From the NCBI GenBank assembly GCA_022826755.1, contig JAJDUG010000060.1:1-64000 (forward strand): a stretch of 64,000 bases of DNA. Direction: 5' to 3'. The DNA comes from Acidobacteriota bacterium (GTDB lineage Bacteria; Acidobacteriota; Terriglobia; Versatilivoradales; Versatilivoraceae). The translations under genes were made by a program, and so were the position numbers. The notes under the pieces were generated by a model. That model was not told the origin of the DNA, did not search any database, and saw only the letters and a list, made by a program, of their open reading frames with translations. This document shows, piece by piece, positions 50,542 through 60,199 of the stretch (within the stretch, counting starts at the first letter, position 1; each line of letters opens with the position of its first letter).

Positions 50542-53500
50542 ATGGTCGCTAACCCTTCCCATTCATTCGGGCGGAGCTTGAAGCTGGTGGGCCTGCTTCT
50601 GCTGGCCCTGGGCCTGTCAGGCCAGGCAGGGCCTCAACAAGCGGAGCCGACCCAGGCCGATCCGGAAGCGGAATTCACCTTTCGCGTGCCGGTCGACGTG
50701 GTGGTGGTCAGGGCCATTGTCACCGACCGCGGCAGGCCGGTCACCGACCTCACCGTCGAGGACTTCACCGTCTTCGAGGACGGCAAGCCGCTTCCCATCC
50801 AGAGCTTCACCCGGGAGTCCTACGAAGTCGTCCGGTCGCACCGGCACGAGATGGAGCCGAAGAAAGCGCCGGGCGAGGCAACCGGCGGGGAAGCCAAGCG
50901 GGCTCCGGCTGCCGGTCCCGCCCTCAGCCGACCTCACTTCATCAGCCTGCTGATCGACGACGTCACCTCGCCCTCCCACGGAGCCTTGAAGCTCACCGTG
51001 GACGCCATCGAGAAGTTTGTGCAGGAACGGGTGCAGCCCGGCGACAGGGTCGCCCTGGTGGCGGCTTCCGGCAAGTTTCACCAGACCTTCACCGCCGACC
51101 GTGAGAAACTCCTCCAGGCGGTCCGGCTCCTGCCCAGGAAGCTGAACCGCAGGCAACTGGTGAGATCCGACTGTCCGGCCATCAGCGACCTGCAGGCCCA
51201 GAGAATCCACAACAACACCGATGCCCTGGCGCTGGAGACGGCCATTTCGGAGAAGATCTTCTGCAATCAGATGGTTTCAGGGGGAATCCTGGGCTCCAGC
51301 CAGGGCGGCAGCGACCAGAATCCCCGGGCATTCAGGAACACCACCCTGCTGAGTTTCAACCTGACCCAGGGCAACTCGGAACAGCGGCGCAACGCCGAGG
51401 TGGTGGTGCGCGCCCAGGCCTCCCGCATCCACCGGGAGAACGAGTATTGGAGCCGCAACCTGCTGCACACGCTTCAACAGCATCTTGGCACGCTCAGGCA
51501 CTTCGAGGGCCGAAAGAGCCTGCTGCTGGTCTCGGACGGTTTTCTGGCCCAGCACCTCCGCTACGAGATGCAGGGGGTGGTTCACGCCGCGCTGCGTTCG
51601 GGGACCATTCTGAGCACGGTCGATATGCGGGGGCTCTATACCACTTCCTACCGCGCCTCGGAGGTGGCTGCCCTGGCGACCGAGGCCACCCTGTCCCAGA
51701 TGTCCATGCGGGTGGAGAATATGCGCGTGCAGTCCGAGCCCCTGGCCCAGTTGGCCCTGGAGACGGGCGGCGTCCATTTCCACAACGACAACGATCTCTT
51801 CGGCGGGCTGAAGCGGATCGCCGACAGCCAGTCCTTCTATTACGTGCTCACCTATGCCTCTCCGGCCACCGCATCGGACGGACGCTACCACCGGATCAAC
51901 GTCAAGGTTTCGCGTCCCGGCCTCGAGGTGACCCACCGCAAGGGCTACTATGCTCCCAGAGAGGATCCCACCTATATCGCCCTCAAGAAGAGGGAAGTTC
52001 TGGACGCCCTGCGGGCTCCCGGAAATCTGAACGAGATTCCCATCCGTCTCTCCTACAACGCCTTTCCCGTCGGCGAGGACCGCTACCGGGTCGACGTGTT
52101 TACCCGCATCGACTTCGGTCGCCTGCCCTTCCTGGACGAGAAGGACCGCCAGACCAATCTGCTGCATCTGATCACCGCGGCCTACGGGGAGAAGGGCCAA
52201 TTCCTGGGAGGGCGGGAGAAGCAGTTGGACTTGAGAATGACACGGTCCGGCCGGCAGGAGCTGGCGGTCCTGGGAGCGACTTCCAAAGTCACCCTGGAAG
52301 CGCCGCCCGGGGTGCACGAACTCAAGGCAGTGGTGCGTGAAAGCGTGGATGCCGTCATCGGCTCCGTCCAGGAAAGGGTCGTCCTGGCCAAGCGCCTCCC
52401 TGCCGGGAAGCCCTCTGGCCCCAAGGACCGCCTGCCGGCTGCGCTGGCAGCTCCGCCTAGTTCCTCCGCGATCCCGTTGAGCTTCACCACCTACACCTTC
52501 CACCCGGATCCCGATCAGGCTCTGGTTCGCTTTTCGGCCGAGGCGCGGCTGCCTGAGGACGGCGACCTCGCCGCTTCATCCCTGGAGCCGCTGCAAGTCT
52601 TGGGAGTTGCGATGAGAGAGGACGGAGAAATCGCCTCCCTGTTCGGCAGCTCGGTCGAGGCTGATGGTGCTAGCGGGAAGGTGGCCTTCGGCGGTCGTAT
52701 GAAATTGCCCCCTGGGCGTTACCGCATGAAGCTGGCTGTGGCCGATATTGGCGGGAGAGTAGGTACCGCCGAGGAAGACCTGTTCATACCGGTGTTGCCG
52801 GAGGATCGACTGGCCACCAGCAGCCTGGTTGCGGCCAGGGAACTGAAGAGCTTTCCGCCCTCGGTGTTTGCGGTGCAGGCCAAGTTGAGCGACGAGTTCG
52901 ATCCCTTTATCCATCAGGGCCTTCAAGTCCGGGCGCCGGCCTCCCCCAGGTTCACCCGGGGCGAACCGCTGATTGTCTTCTACAGGATTTACAACCTTGC
53001 GGCGGAAGACGGTCAAAGCCCCTTGATGGCCAGGGTATCCCTGGACAGGGCAGGTGGCGGCTCCAGGGAATATCCGCCGGTGCTCCTCAACAAGGGAGTG
53101 GAAGCCGCCACCGGGGGGGAAGTCGGTGTGGCCTTCCAGTTGCCTACCGGAGACCTGGAGCCGGGTAATTATTCCCTGAAAGTGGAAACCCGGAATGTTT
53201 CGGGGTCCCGCACCGTAATGACCCGGTCGGAGAGCATCGATGTCCTCCCGGGAGAAAGCGAGGCGATTGCTGCCGGCCTGGAAGGGAACGGCTCGCCGGC
53301 TGCCAGCGCAGTTGTGGATTTGCCTGAACCGGGTGAAGAGGATGTGCAGGAAGAGGTCGAACTGCTGGCCATCGCCACTACGGAAGATCAGGTGCGGCGG
53401 GTGGGCCTGATCGAAGCCTTCCTGGCCCGTCATCCCGAGTCCGAACGGGGTCGGGAGCTGCGCCGGCAGGCCACCTGGATATACTGGCAGCTCAACCATT

Positions 53501-54087
53501 TTAAAAAGGCCATCGAGCACGGTGAGGCCAGCTTGTTGGAATCTCCCACCGACCCTCAGATCCTGACAATTCTGGCGATCGCCTATCACGCACTGGATGA
53601 GCCTGCCAAGGCGATCCGCCGGGCCTCCAGGGCGGTTCGAAGCCTGCGCAGCCTCGACCGCCCCGGCCAAATGGACGCGCAGCGCTGGCAGTCCCGGATT
53701 GACGGGCTCATGTCCCACAACTACGCCTACATGGGGAGTTCCTACCTGTCTCAGTACGAAGCGGAACGCCGTGACCCCTCCAATCCGGATGCCGGACTCA
53801 ACCTTCAGAAGGCTCACCTCTACTCCTCACGGGCGGTCGAGCTGGCTCCCCGCTCCGACTTCGCCCAGTTCCAGCTCGGCATCGTCTTCTGCGCCAGGAA
53901 TCAGGTTATGGAAGCCATCGAGCCCCTGGCCAAGGCCGTGGTTCTCAACGGCCGCTTCGGCGAGATCGCTCGCGAGAACCTGGAAGCGGTTTACCGGGCG
54001 ATTCACCAGGGGTCCCTGGATGGCCTGGAAGATCTGCTGGCCCAGGCCAAGCACGAACTGGACAACGGCAAGTCTTCCTCCCTCTGA
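50542..54087 (+). CDS. VWFA-related Acidobacterial-domain protein with TPR tail
   Basis: The 1181-residue exported protein has a signal peptide (LKLVGLLLLALGLSGQA). A VPVDVVVVRAIVTDRGRPV and LTVEDFTVFEDGKP stretch then marks the VWFA-related Acidobacterial domain. The Rossmann-like VWA part (about 130-480) includes FISLLIDDVTSPS, where the usual metal-site DxSxS is not intact, and KSLLLVSDGF. A beta-sandwich at about 752-900 resembles the C-terminal module of the neighbouring GWxTD proteins. Residues about 950-1180 are tetratricopeptide-like helices (FKKAIEHGEASLLESPTDPQ). ATG 50542 is preferred because AAGGGTG precedes it and the signal peptide begins soon after. It is probably a large surface or periplasmic adhesion or scaffold protein. 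Confidence 0.85.
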   Translation: MVANPSHSFGRSLKLVGLLLLALGLSGQAGPQQAEPTQADPEAEFTFRVPVDVVVVRAIVTDRGRPVTDLTVEDFTVFEDGKPLPIQSFTRESYEVVRSHRHEMEPKKAPGEATGGEAKRAPAAGPALSRPHFISLLIDDVTSPSHGALKLTVDAIEKFVQERVQPGDRVALVAASGKFHQTFTADREKLLQAVRLLPRKLNRRQLVRSDCPAISDLQAQRIHNNTDALALETAISEKIFCNQMVSGGILGSSQGGSDQNPRAFRNTTLLSFNLTQGNSEQRRNAEVVVRAQASRIHRENEYWSRNLLHTLQQHLGTLRHFEGRKSLLLVSDGFLAQHLRYEMQGVVHAALRSGTILSTVDMRGLYTTSYRASEVAALATEATLSQMSMRVENMRVQSEPLAQLALETGGVHFHNDNDLFGGLKRIADSQSFYYVLTYASPATASDGRYHRINVKVSRPGLEVTHRKGYYAPREDPTYIALKKREVLDALRAPGNLNEIPIRLSYNAFPVGEDRYRVDVFTRIDFGRLPFLDEKDRQTNLLHLITAAYGEKGQFLGGREKQLDLRMTRSGRQELAVLGATSKVTLEAPPGVHELKAVVRESVDAVIGSVQERVVLAKRLPAGKPSGPKDRLPAALAAPPSSSAIPLSFTTYTFHPDPDQALVRFSAEARLPEDGDLAASSLEPLQVLGVAMREDGEIASLFGSSVEADGASGKVAFGGRMKLPPGRYRMKLAVADIGGRVGTAEEDLFIPVLPEDRLATSSLVAARELKSFPPSVFAVQAKLSDEFDPFIHQGLQVRAPASPRFTRGEPLIVFYRIYNLAAEDGQSPLMARVSLDRAGGGSREYPPVLLNKGVEAATGGEVGVAFQLPTGDLEPGNYSLKVETRNVSGSRTVMTRSESIDVLPGESEAIAAGLEGNGSPAASAVVDLPEPGEEDVQEEVELLAIATTEDQVRRVGLIEAFLARHPESERGRELRRQATWIYWQLNHFKKAIEHGEASLLESPTDPQILTILAIAYHALDEPAKAIRRASRAVRSLRSLDRPGQMDAQRWQSRIDGLMSHNYAYMGSSYLSQYEAERRDPSNPDAGLNLQKAHLYSSRAVELAPRSDFAQFQLGIVFCARNQVMEAIEPLAKAVVLNGRFGEIARENLEAVYRAIHQGSLDGLEDLLAQAKHELDNGKSSSL

Positions 54088-54138
54088 CCGGATCTGCACC
54101 TGGCTGGCCATGGATTTCCCCCCGGGAGAAGGCGTCTG

Positions 54139-54361
54139 CCCCACCCGGGAACGCGGGCGTCCCGCCCGCAACCTTATTCCTGGCTGGAGGAGATGGAGCG
54201 TCAGCGCGACGTTGCCGGCAGGCAGCCAGCCAGCCGGCGTGAACGGCATTGGCCAGTCCGAATGAAAGGCAAGGCCCCGCTACCGTTCCATCCCAGCGGC
54301 GCAGTCGGCCAAGGCTGTGCCGGGCTAATGTGCGGGCGGGACGCCCGCGTTCCCGGGTGGG
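54139..54361. repeat. 223-base single-unit repeat element with inverted GCGGGCG termini
   Basis: Both ends carry the CCACCCGGGAAC plus GCGGGCG hairpin arm in inverse orientation to each other. The interior is the reverse complement of the 179-base unit duplicated at 4536-4935 (for example AGGAATAAGG there, CCTTATTCCT here), with only scattered differences. It is the cleanest full-length copy in the window. Confidence 0.85.
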
Positions 54362-54465
54362 CATCCTCCACACCACGCTTGAACGATGTTGGACGAAATT
54401 GGGGAGCAGACGACCGGAGACAATCATTTGAAAAAGACTCCCCGATTCCCCGCCTCCCCGCCGTT

Positions 54466-54495
54466 TTGACAACCTTTCCGGGCCTTCTCTATACT
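54466..54495 (+). promoter_or_regulatory. sigma-70-type promoter of uvrA
   Basis: A perfect TTGACA at 54466-54471 and TATACT at 54490-54495 are separated by 18 bases, placing a start near 54502 and a leader of about 68 bases. This is the strongest promoter match in the window. I saw no LexA-type operator overlapping it, so SOS control is not supported. Confidence 0.75.
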
Positions 54496-54569
54496 GATCT
54501 GTTCGGCCTTGCCCGGCGGCGTCTGCCGTAGGACCCTGAAAGCGTTCACCCATTCAACCCCTCCGCTCC

Positions 54570-57470
54570 ATGGACCGGGAAGTTCTTCAAGTTCGAGGCG
54601 CCAAGGTACACAATCTCAGAAATGTCGACTGCCAGATCCCTCATGAAAGTCTGACCGTGATCACGGGAGTGAGCGGATCGGGGAAGTCCAGCCTGGCCTT
54701 CGATACCATTTATGCCGAGGGGCAGCGGCGCTATGTAGAGTCGCTCTCCGCCTACGCCCGCCAGTTCCTGGAACGCATCCAGAAACCCGACGTGGAAGAG
54801 GTGGCGGGCATCTCGCCGGCGATCGCCATCAAGCAGAAGAACAGCCTGCGCAATCCCCGCTCCACGGTGGGAACGGTCACGGAAATCTATGATTACTTGC
54901 GCCTGCTCTACGCCCGAATCGGCCGCACCTTCTGTTGGCAGTGCGGAACCGAGGTCAAAAAGGACGTCCTGGACCAGGTGGTCACCCGTCTGATGGCGCT
55001 TCCCGCGGGAACGCGTCTCTACATCCTGTTTCCCTTTGCCCACTATCGTCGTTATCAGGAGCTGAAAAAGAGCCGTTCGGGCTCCAGGCCGCGCCCCGGG
55101 GGGCGGGAGCCGGAACTCCTCGCGACCGTGTTGCGGGACCTGCGCCGACATGGCTTCAACCGCCTCTACCGGGAGGGACGCATCTACGAGCTGTCCGACC
55201 CCGAGTCGCTGCTGGACCTGGACTTCTCCGCTCCCCTGGAGGTTCTGGTCGATCGGGTCGTCATTGGGCCCGGGCTGCGCCAGCGCCTGGCTGACTCGCT
55301 GGAGATCTGCTACCGGGAAGGCTCGGGCCGCGCCCTGGTGGAAGTGGTGGGCCGGCCGGATGCAGTCCCGGACTCGGCGGCGGTCGATTCCGAAGGCAAT
55401 GGAGCGGAGGTGGGCACTCGCTTCTTCTTCAACGAGGGATTCGTATGCCGCCGGTGCCACATCGCATACGAGCAACCCGAGCCCCGCCTGTTCTCCTTCA
55501 ACAACCCCTTTGGGGCCTGTCCCCGCTGCCAGGGGTTCGGCAACACCATGGATATCGATTTGAAGCGGGTGATCCCCGATCCGGACAAGAGTCTGCGGCA
55601 GGGGGCCATCGAGCCCTGGACCAAGCCTCGCTATCGGCGGCTGCGGGCCGAGTTCAAGCGCTTTGCCCAGCGACACGGCATTCCCTGGGAAATCCCCTAC
55701 CGCGACCTGCTCCCCCTGCAGAAAGACCTGATCAATGCCGGGGACGAGAGTTTTCGAGGCATCCGGCGCTTCTTCGACTATCTGGAAACCAAGAAGTACA
55801 AGCTCTACATCCGCGTGTTCCTGAGCCGCTACCGCGGATACACTCGCTGCCTGAGCTGTTCCGGAACCCGGCTGCGCGCCGAAGCCCGGGCCGTCAAGAT
55901 CGCCGGGAGGGAAATCGGCGAGGTCACTGCCATGACCGTCGGCGAGGCCCGCCGGTTCTTCCGGAGTCTGAAGCTGACCGCCTACGAATCCAGCGTAGCC
56001 CATCGGATCCTGGAAGAGCTGCGCATGCGCCTCGGATTTCTCTACCGGGTGGGCCTGGAGTACCTGACGCTGGACCGGCTGGCGGCCACCCTGTCCGGGG
56101 GCGAAGCACAGAGGATCCAGTTGGCCACCTCCCTGGGCTCCTCCCTGGTGGGAGCCCTTTACGTCCTGGACGAACCCTCGATCGGTCTGCATCCCCGAGA
56201 CAATGCGCGGCTGATCGAGATCCTCAAGAGCCTGAGGGATATGGGCAATACCATCCTGGTGGTGGAGCACGAGCCGGCCATGATCCAGTCCGCCGACCGC
56301 ATCATCGACATGGGCCCCGGAGCGGGGGAACAGGGGGGGCGGGTGGTATTCTCCGGGGACTTCCCCAACCTGATCCATTGCCGCGGTTCGCTCACGGGCA
56401 AGTACCTGAGCAGGGAGCTGGAGATCCCCGTTCCTTCGTCCCGGTCTTCTCCCGACAGCCGCTGGTTGAGGCTCTACGGGGCCGAGGAGAACAACCTGAA
56501 ACGGCTGGACGTGGAGATTCCGCTGGGAATCGTCACCTGCATCACCGGAGTCTCCGGGTCGGGGAAGTCGACATTGGTCCACCAGGTCCTCTACGCGGCT
56601 CTGAAGGCCCGCAAGGGGGAGGCGCCCGATCGCGGCAACTACCGGAGCATGGAGGGCGAGCACTGGATCTCGGACGTGCGCCTGGTGGACCAGTCGCCCA
56701 TCGGCCGAACTCCGCGTTCCAATCCGATCACCTACATCAAGGCCTTCGATGCCGTTCGAGAGCTGTTTGCCTCCACCCGGGAGGCTCGGGAGCGGCGCCT
56801 GAGCGCCGGTGACTTCTCCTTCAACTTGGCGGGAGGGCGCTGCGATCACTGCCAGGGGGACGGCACCGTAACCGTGGAGATGCAGTTCCTGGCCGACGTG
56901 GAGCTGGTGTGCGAGGAATGCAAGGGGACTCGCTACAAATCGAGCTTGCTGGAGGTGCGCTACAAAGGCAAGAATATCCACGAAGTGCTGCAGATGACCG
57001 TGCGGGAGGCCATGAGCTTCTTCTCCGCCGTCCCCAGGCTAACCAGGAAACTGAAGGTGTTGGAGGACGTAGGGCTGGGCTACCTCCGGCTGGGACAATC
57101 CGCCACCACGCTCTCGGGCGGGGAAGCCCAACGGATCAAGCTGGCCTTTCACCTCTCCCGTCAAGTGGGCAAGCACGCGCTCTACCTGTTCGACGAACCC
57201 ACCACCGGTCTGCATTTCGACGACGTCCACAAGTTGCTGCGGGCCTTTCGCCGCCTGGTTCGGGCCGGAGCCACCATCCTGGTCATCGAGCACAACCTGG
57301 ACGTGATCAAGACGGCCGACTGGGTCATCGACCTGGGACCGGAGGGGGGAGAGCAGGGAGGCACCGTGGTGGCAGCCGGACCTCCCGAGCGGGTGGCCTC
57401 CGCCGAAGGGAGTCACACGGGCCGGTTCCTGAAGGAAGTGCTGGCCGGCAACGGCCAACGGGTGATCTGA
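54570..57470 (+). CDS. uvrA: excinuclease ABC subunit A
   Basis: UvrA is the damage-sensing ATPase of nucleotide excision repair; it loads UvrB at lesions. The 966-residue product is of normal length. It has a first Walker A site (GVSGSGKSSL, about 33-42) and the LSAYARQFLERIQKPDVE motif. Zinc cysteines appear in CWQCG, CRRCH with CPRCQG, and CDHCQGDG with CEECKG. There are two ABC signatures (LSGGEAQRIQLA and LSGGEAQRIKLA), a second GVSGSGKSTL, and Walker B sites LYVLDEPSIGLH and LYLFDEPTTGLH. It has its own promoter and is directly followed by TPR gene 57471, whose ATG abuts the stop codon. Confidence 0.97.
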   Translation: MDREVLQVRGAKVHNLRNVDCQIPHESLTVITGVSGSGKSSLAFDTIYAEGQRRYVESLSAYARQFLERIQKPDVEEVAGISPAIAIKQKNSLRNPRSTVGTVTEIYDYLRLLYARIGRTFCWQCGTEVKKDVLDQVVTRLMALPAGTRLYILFPFAHYRRYQELKKSRSGSRPRPGGREPELLATVLRDLRRHGFNRLYREGRIYELSDPESLLDLDFSAPLEVLVDRVVIGPGLRQRLADSLEICYREGSGRALVEVVGRPDAVPDSAAVDSEGNGAEVGTRFFFNEGFVCRRCHIAYEQPEPRLFSFNNPFGACPRCQGFGNTMDIDLKRVIPDPDKSLRQGAIEPWTKPRYRRLRAEFKRFAQRHGIPWEIPYRDLLPLQKDLINAGDESFRGIRRFFDYLETKKYKLYIRVFLSRYRGYTRCLSCSGTRLRAEARAVKIAGREIGEVTAMTVGEARRFFRSLKLTAYESSVAHRILEELRMRLGFLYRVGLEYLTLDRLAATLSGGEAQRIQLATSLGSSLVGALYVLDEPSIGLHPRDNARLIEILKSLRDMGNTILVVEHEPAMIQSADRIIDMGPGAGEQGGRVVFSGDFPNLIHCRGSLTGKYLSRELEIPVPSSRSSPDSRWLRLYGAEENNLKRLDVEIPLGIVTCITGVSGSGKSTLVHQVLYAALKARKGEAPDRGNYRSMEGEHWISDVRLVDQSPIGRTPRSNPITYIKAFDAVRELFASTREARERRLSAGDFSFNLAGGRCDHCQGDGTVTVEMQFLADVELVCEECKGTRYKSSLLEVRYKGKNIHEVLQMTVREAMSFFSAVPRLTRKLKVLEDVGLGYLRLGQSATTLSGGEAQRIKLAFHLSRQVGKHALYLFDEPTTGLHFDDVHKLLRAFRRLVRAGATILVIEHNLDVIKTADWVIDLGPEGGEQGGTVVAAGPPERVASAEGSHTGRFLKEVLAGNGQRVI

Positions 57471-58862
57471 ATGGTGCCGAGCGCACACAGCAGGGAAGCG
57501 TCGTTCCTCCCTCCGCCCACTCGGTCCGGACGGGTCTGTTTTTGGGCCATCCTGCTCGGGCTGGTTCTGGCCACCGACTCCGGTGCCGGCGGTCCGCCCC
57601 GGGATCTACCCGCCCCCGGAACAGCGGCAGAGGAGACCATCGAGCCCGAAGAAGCCGAGCTGGACTATCTCGGCCTGGCCGAGGGCCACCGCCAGGCCGG
57701 GGAGTATCTGCAAGCCGTCTCGGCCTACCAGTTGGCCCTGATCGAGGATCCTCACAATTCCGTGGCCTGGTTTGGCCTGGGGCTGTCCCAGTACGAAGCC
57801 GGCCAGGTCCAGGAGGCCATCGGCTCCTACAAGGAAGCCCTGAAGAACGATCCCGACCTGTGGGAGGCGGAGATGAACCTGGGGGTGATCTGGTTCAACC
57901 GCAAGAACCCGGGTCAGGCCCTTGTCCATTTCGAGCGGGCCCAGGCCCTGAGCCCGGAAAGCTGGCGGCCCTTCTTCCTGGCGGGGGAGGTCCACCGCCT
58001 GCGGGACGACCTGCCGGAAGCGGAAGCCGGCTACAAGCGGGCGCTGGATCTGATCCGGGAAGGTGAGGAGCAAGCCGTCATCCGCCAGGCGCTGGTCTCC
58101 GTCTATCTGGCGAAAAAGGACTATGCCGCAGCCGCCAGGCAGGTCATGGCCTCCCGTCCCCATGCGACGGACATGGAAGCAAGCGACCGCCAGTTGGCGG
58201 CCCTATACCTGGAGATGGACCAGGAGGAGAAGGCCCTGCCCTATCTGGAGCGCCTGGCGGCCAATCCCTCGGCGGATCCGCGATTGCACGAGACCATCGG
58301 TTGGATGCGGGTGGATCGGAAGGACTACGACCGGGGCCTCCGCTCGCTTGAAATCGCGCTGGAGCGGCAACCCGACCCCGCGCGGAGGGAGGAGCTCTCC
58401 CTGCGGATGGTCAAGCTCCACATTCGCCTGGAGCAGTTCGACGAGGCCGTCGCCCTGCTGGAGAGGGGACTGCTCGGCTCCGCCAATCCGGAACGGTATT
58501 TTCTGTTGGGGTCGCTCCACCTGCAAGCGGACCGGCTGGAGCCTGCCGGGAAGAGGCTGGCCCAGGCCCTGCATCTGGACGCCGACTGCGCCCAGTGCTA
58601 CAACAAGCTCGCCGCCATTTACCTGAAGCAGGAAGACTTCGGCCGGGCCATCCCCCTGCTGGAACGCTATCGGGAACTGCAGCCGGAGGAGGCGATGACC
58701 TACTTCTACCTGGGAGTTGCCTACGACAGGTTGAGGCACTATCGTAAGTCCATCCCGCCGTATGAGAAGTTTCTCGAGCTGGACCAGGGACGGCACGACC
58801 GGGAGAGCTTTCAGGTCCGCCAGAGGTTGAAGGGCCTGAAGAAGCGGGTAGGGAGACGGTGA
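57471..58862 (+). CDS. exported TPR protein downstream of uvrA
   Basis: The 463-residue protein has a hydrophobic signal (VCFWAILLGLVLATDSGAGG) and about eleven tetratricopeptide repeats, from LDYLGLAEGHRQAGEYLQAV to TYFYLGVAYDRLRHYRKSI. It is distinct from the subtype a and b families. Its ATG immediately follows the uvrA stop (TGA ATG) and its own stop is one base from the next start, so four or five genes from uvrA onward probably share a transcript. A DNA-repair role is not implied by the export signal; the link to uvrA may be only transcriptional. Confidence 0.83.
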   Translation: MVPSAHSREASFLPPPTRSGRVCFWAILLGLVLATDSGAGGPPRDLPAPGTAAEETIEPEEAELDYLGLAEGHRQAGEYLQAVSAYQLALIEDPHNSVAWFGLGLSQYEAGQVQEAIGSYKEALKNDPDLWEAEMNLGVIWFNRKNPGQALVHFERAQALSPESWRPFFLAGEVHRLRDDLPEAEAGYKRALDLIREGEEQAVIRQALVSVYLAKKDYAAAARQVMASRPHATDMEASDRQLAALYLEMDQEEKALPYLERLAANPSADPRLHETIGWMRVDRKDYDRGLRSLEIALERQPDPARREELSLRMVKLHIRLEQFDEAVALLERGLLGSANPERYFLLGSLHLQADRLEPAGKRLAQALHLDADCAQCYNKLAAIYLKQEDFGRAIPLLERYRELQPEEAMTYFYLGVAYDRLRHYRKSIPPYEKFLELDQGRHDRESFQVRQRLKGLKKRVGRR

Positions 58863-58863
58863 T

Positions 58864-59499
58864 TTGAAAGCGATGGCCACCATCGACGGCGCGACCGGGC
58901 CCCCTAGGGGTCGCCATCTCGTCTCGGAGGGGAGTCGGCGCCGCCGGTGCCGGGTCCGGTCTCTTCCGGCTTGTCTGGCGATCCTCTCGCTGGCGGTCCC
59001 CGTCCTGGCCCAGGATGCCAAGCTGGAGCGCCGCTACCAGGGCCAGCAAGGAAAGCTGAAACGGCAGGGTAACAGCGTCAAGAAGGTGAAGATCCTGATC
59101 CGGATGTCGGCTATCGACCTGGAAATCGTCAGCCGCAGGGTGCGGAGGGGTCTTTATTCCGAAGCCGATCGCATCCTGGAGCGGTACGCCGGCACCGTCG
59201 GCCGGGCCGATCGGGTTCTGAAGGACTCCAAGCGGGACCCTCAGCGCAAGCCCGGCGGTTTCAAGCACCTGGAAATTTCCCTGAGAAAGCAGTTGCGGCA
59301 ACTGACCGACCTGAGGGACCGCTACCCCTTTGACCGGCAACAGGTGATCGACCGCACCATCGCCTGCGCCGAAGCGGTCAAGCAGGGCATGATTGCGGCG
59401 CTGTTCGGACCCGACAACACCGGCCGTTCCAATGGCGGATCTGACGGGTCCGGGCAGGCGGAGACTGCCGAGCGTCCTTCCCCGTGCCGGATGGAGTGA
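58864..59499 (+). CDS. secreted basic protein of unknown function
   Basis: The 211-residue product carries a signal sequence (SLPACLAILSLAVPVLAQ) after a long basic N-terminus, then a highly charged helical body: RRYQGQQGKLKRQGNSVKKV, KILIRMSAIDLEIVSRRVRR and LRKQLRQLTDLRDRYPFDRQ. No domain was recognised. TTG 58864 is chosen since a GGGAGACGG ribosome site lies just before it, within the end of gene 57471; ATG 58873 is an alternative. With gene 59504 it forms a pair of small secreted helical proteins between a TPR gene and a SprT-like gene. Confidence 0.6.
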   Translation: MKAMATIDGATGPPRGRHLVSEGSRRRRCRVRSLPACLAILSLAVPVLAQDAKLERRYQGQQGKLKRQGNSVKKVKILIRMSAIDLEIVSRRVRRGLYSEADRILERYAGTVGRADRVLKDSKRDPQRKPGGFKHLEISLRKQLRQLTDLRDRYPFDRQQVIDRTIACAEAVKQGMIAALFGPDNTGRSNGGSDGSGQAETAERPSPCRME

Positions 59500-59503
59500 G
59501 ACC

Positions 59504-60193
59504 ATGAGAACAGGATGCCTTCGCGCGCGCGCCGGTCTTTTGCGGCGGCATTGGAACCGTTGGCCCGATTGGGCGCCCGCGTTGGCGGCTTGGACCTTGC
59601 TGCTGCCGGCGGCCGGCGGGCTCCATGCCCTCGCCGTCGACTATCTGAGCCACGAAGAGATCGAAAAGGTTCGAGATGCCCAGAGGCCCCACCAGCGGAT
59701 GTCGGTTCTGAACGACATTTTCAAGCGCCGCATGGAGGGCGCCATGGCCAGTTGGGAGGATTCCGAGGCCGGGGACGGCAGTCCCCGAGCCCAATCCCGG
59801 CGCCAGGGGAAGGAAGCGGGCAAGCCTGGCCGTTCCCTTTCCTTCAGGGGATGGATGAAAGAAGTGGCCATGTGCCTGGAGGACATCGAGACCAACCTGG
59901 AAGGCTACCCCCTGGATGGGCCTCTCAGCGTTTGGGACCTGGAAACGGGACGGCCCCTACGCATGAACACCAAGAAGTTCCGCAAGGCGTTGAAGAAGCT
60001 GCGGAAATCCCTGACCGAGTTCGACGGCTGGCTCTCCCCCAGGCTGGATCGAGTGGCGGGAGCCGAGAGTCGATTGGCGGAGGAGGTTGCCGACATTCTG
60101 TCGGACCTGGACGAGGCGTTGGAGGAGACCATCGAGCTGGCAGGCGGAGTCATAAACGAGGAGGGTCCGGCAAAGCGCCGGGCCAGGCCGTGA
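59504..60193 (+). CDS. secreted helical protein of unknown function
   Basis: The 229-residue product has a hydrophobic segment (ALAAWTLLLPAAGGLHALA) that serves as signal or anchor, then HEEIEKVRDAQRPHQRMSVL and a helical, charged body (FRGWMKEVAMCLEDIETNLE, KKFRKALKKLRKSLTEFDGW). The final third (LAEEVADILSDLDEALEETI) could form a coiled coil. No family was recognised. It starts four bases after the stop of gene 58864 and ends seven bases before gene 60200, so it is almost certainly in the same operon. Confidence 0.6.
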   Translation: MRTGCLRARAGLLRRHWNRWPDWAPALAAWTLLLPAAGGLHALAVDYLSHEEIEKVRDAQRPHQRMSVLNDIFKRRMEGAMASWEDSEAGDGSPRAQSRRQGKEAGKPGRSLSFRGWMKEVAMCLEDIETNLEGYPLDGPLSVWDLETGRPLRMNTKKFRKALKKLRKSLTEFDGWLSPRLDRVAGAESRLAEEVADILSDLDEALEETIELAGGVINEEGPAKRRARP

Positions 60194-60199
60194 GGGACG

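Larger units (their letters stand above)
54088..54569. other. 482-base intergenic region with repeat element and uvrA promoter
   Basis: It contains a terminally inverted repeat element at 54139-54361 and a promoter candidate at 54466-54495. Between them is an unremarkable stretch. No gene is supported; open frames here read through the repeat. Confidence 0.7.

Noticed and set aside
54466-54569. LexA/SOS control of uvrA
   Set aside because: No operator-like palindrome overlaps the promoter; only the -35 and -10 hexamers stand out.
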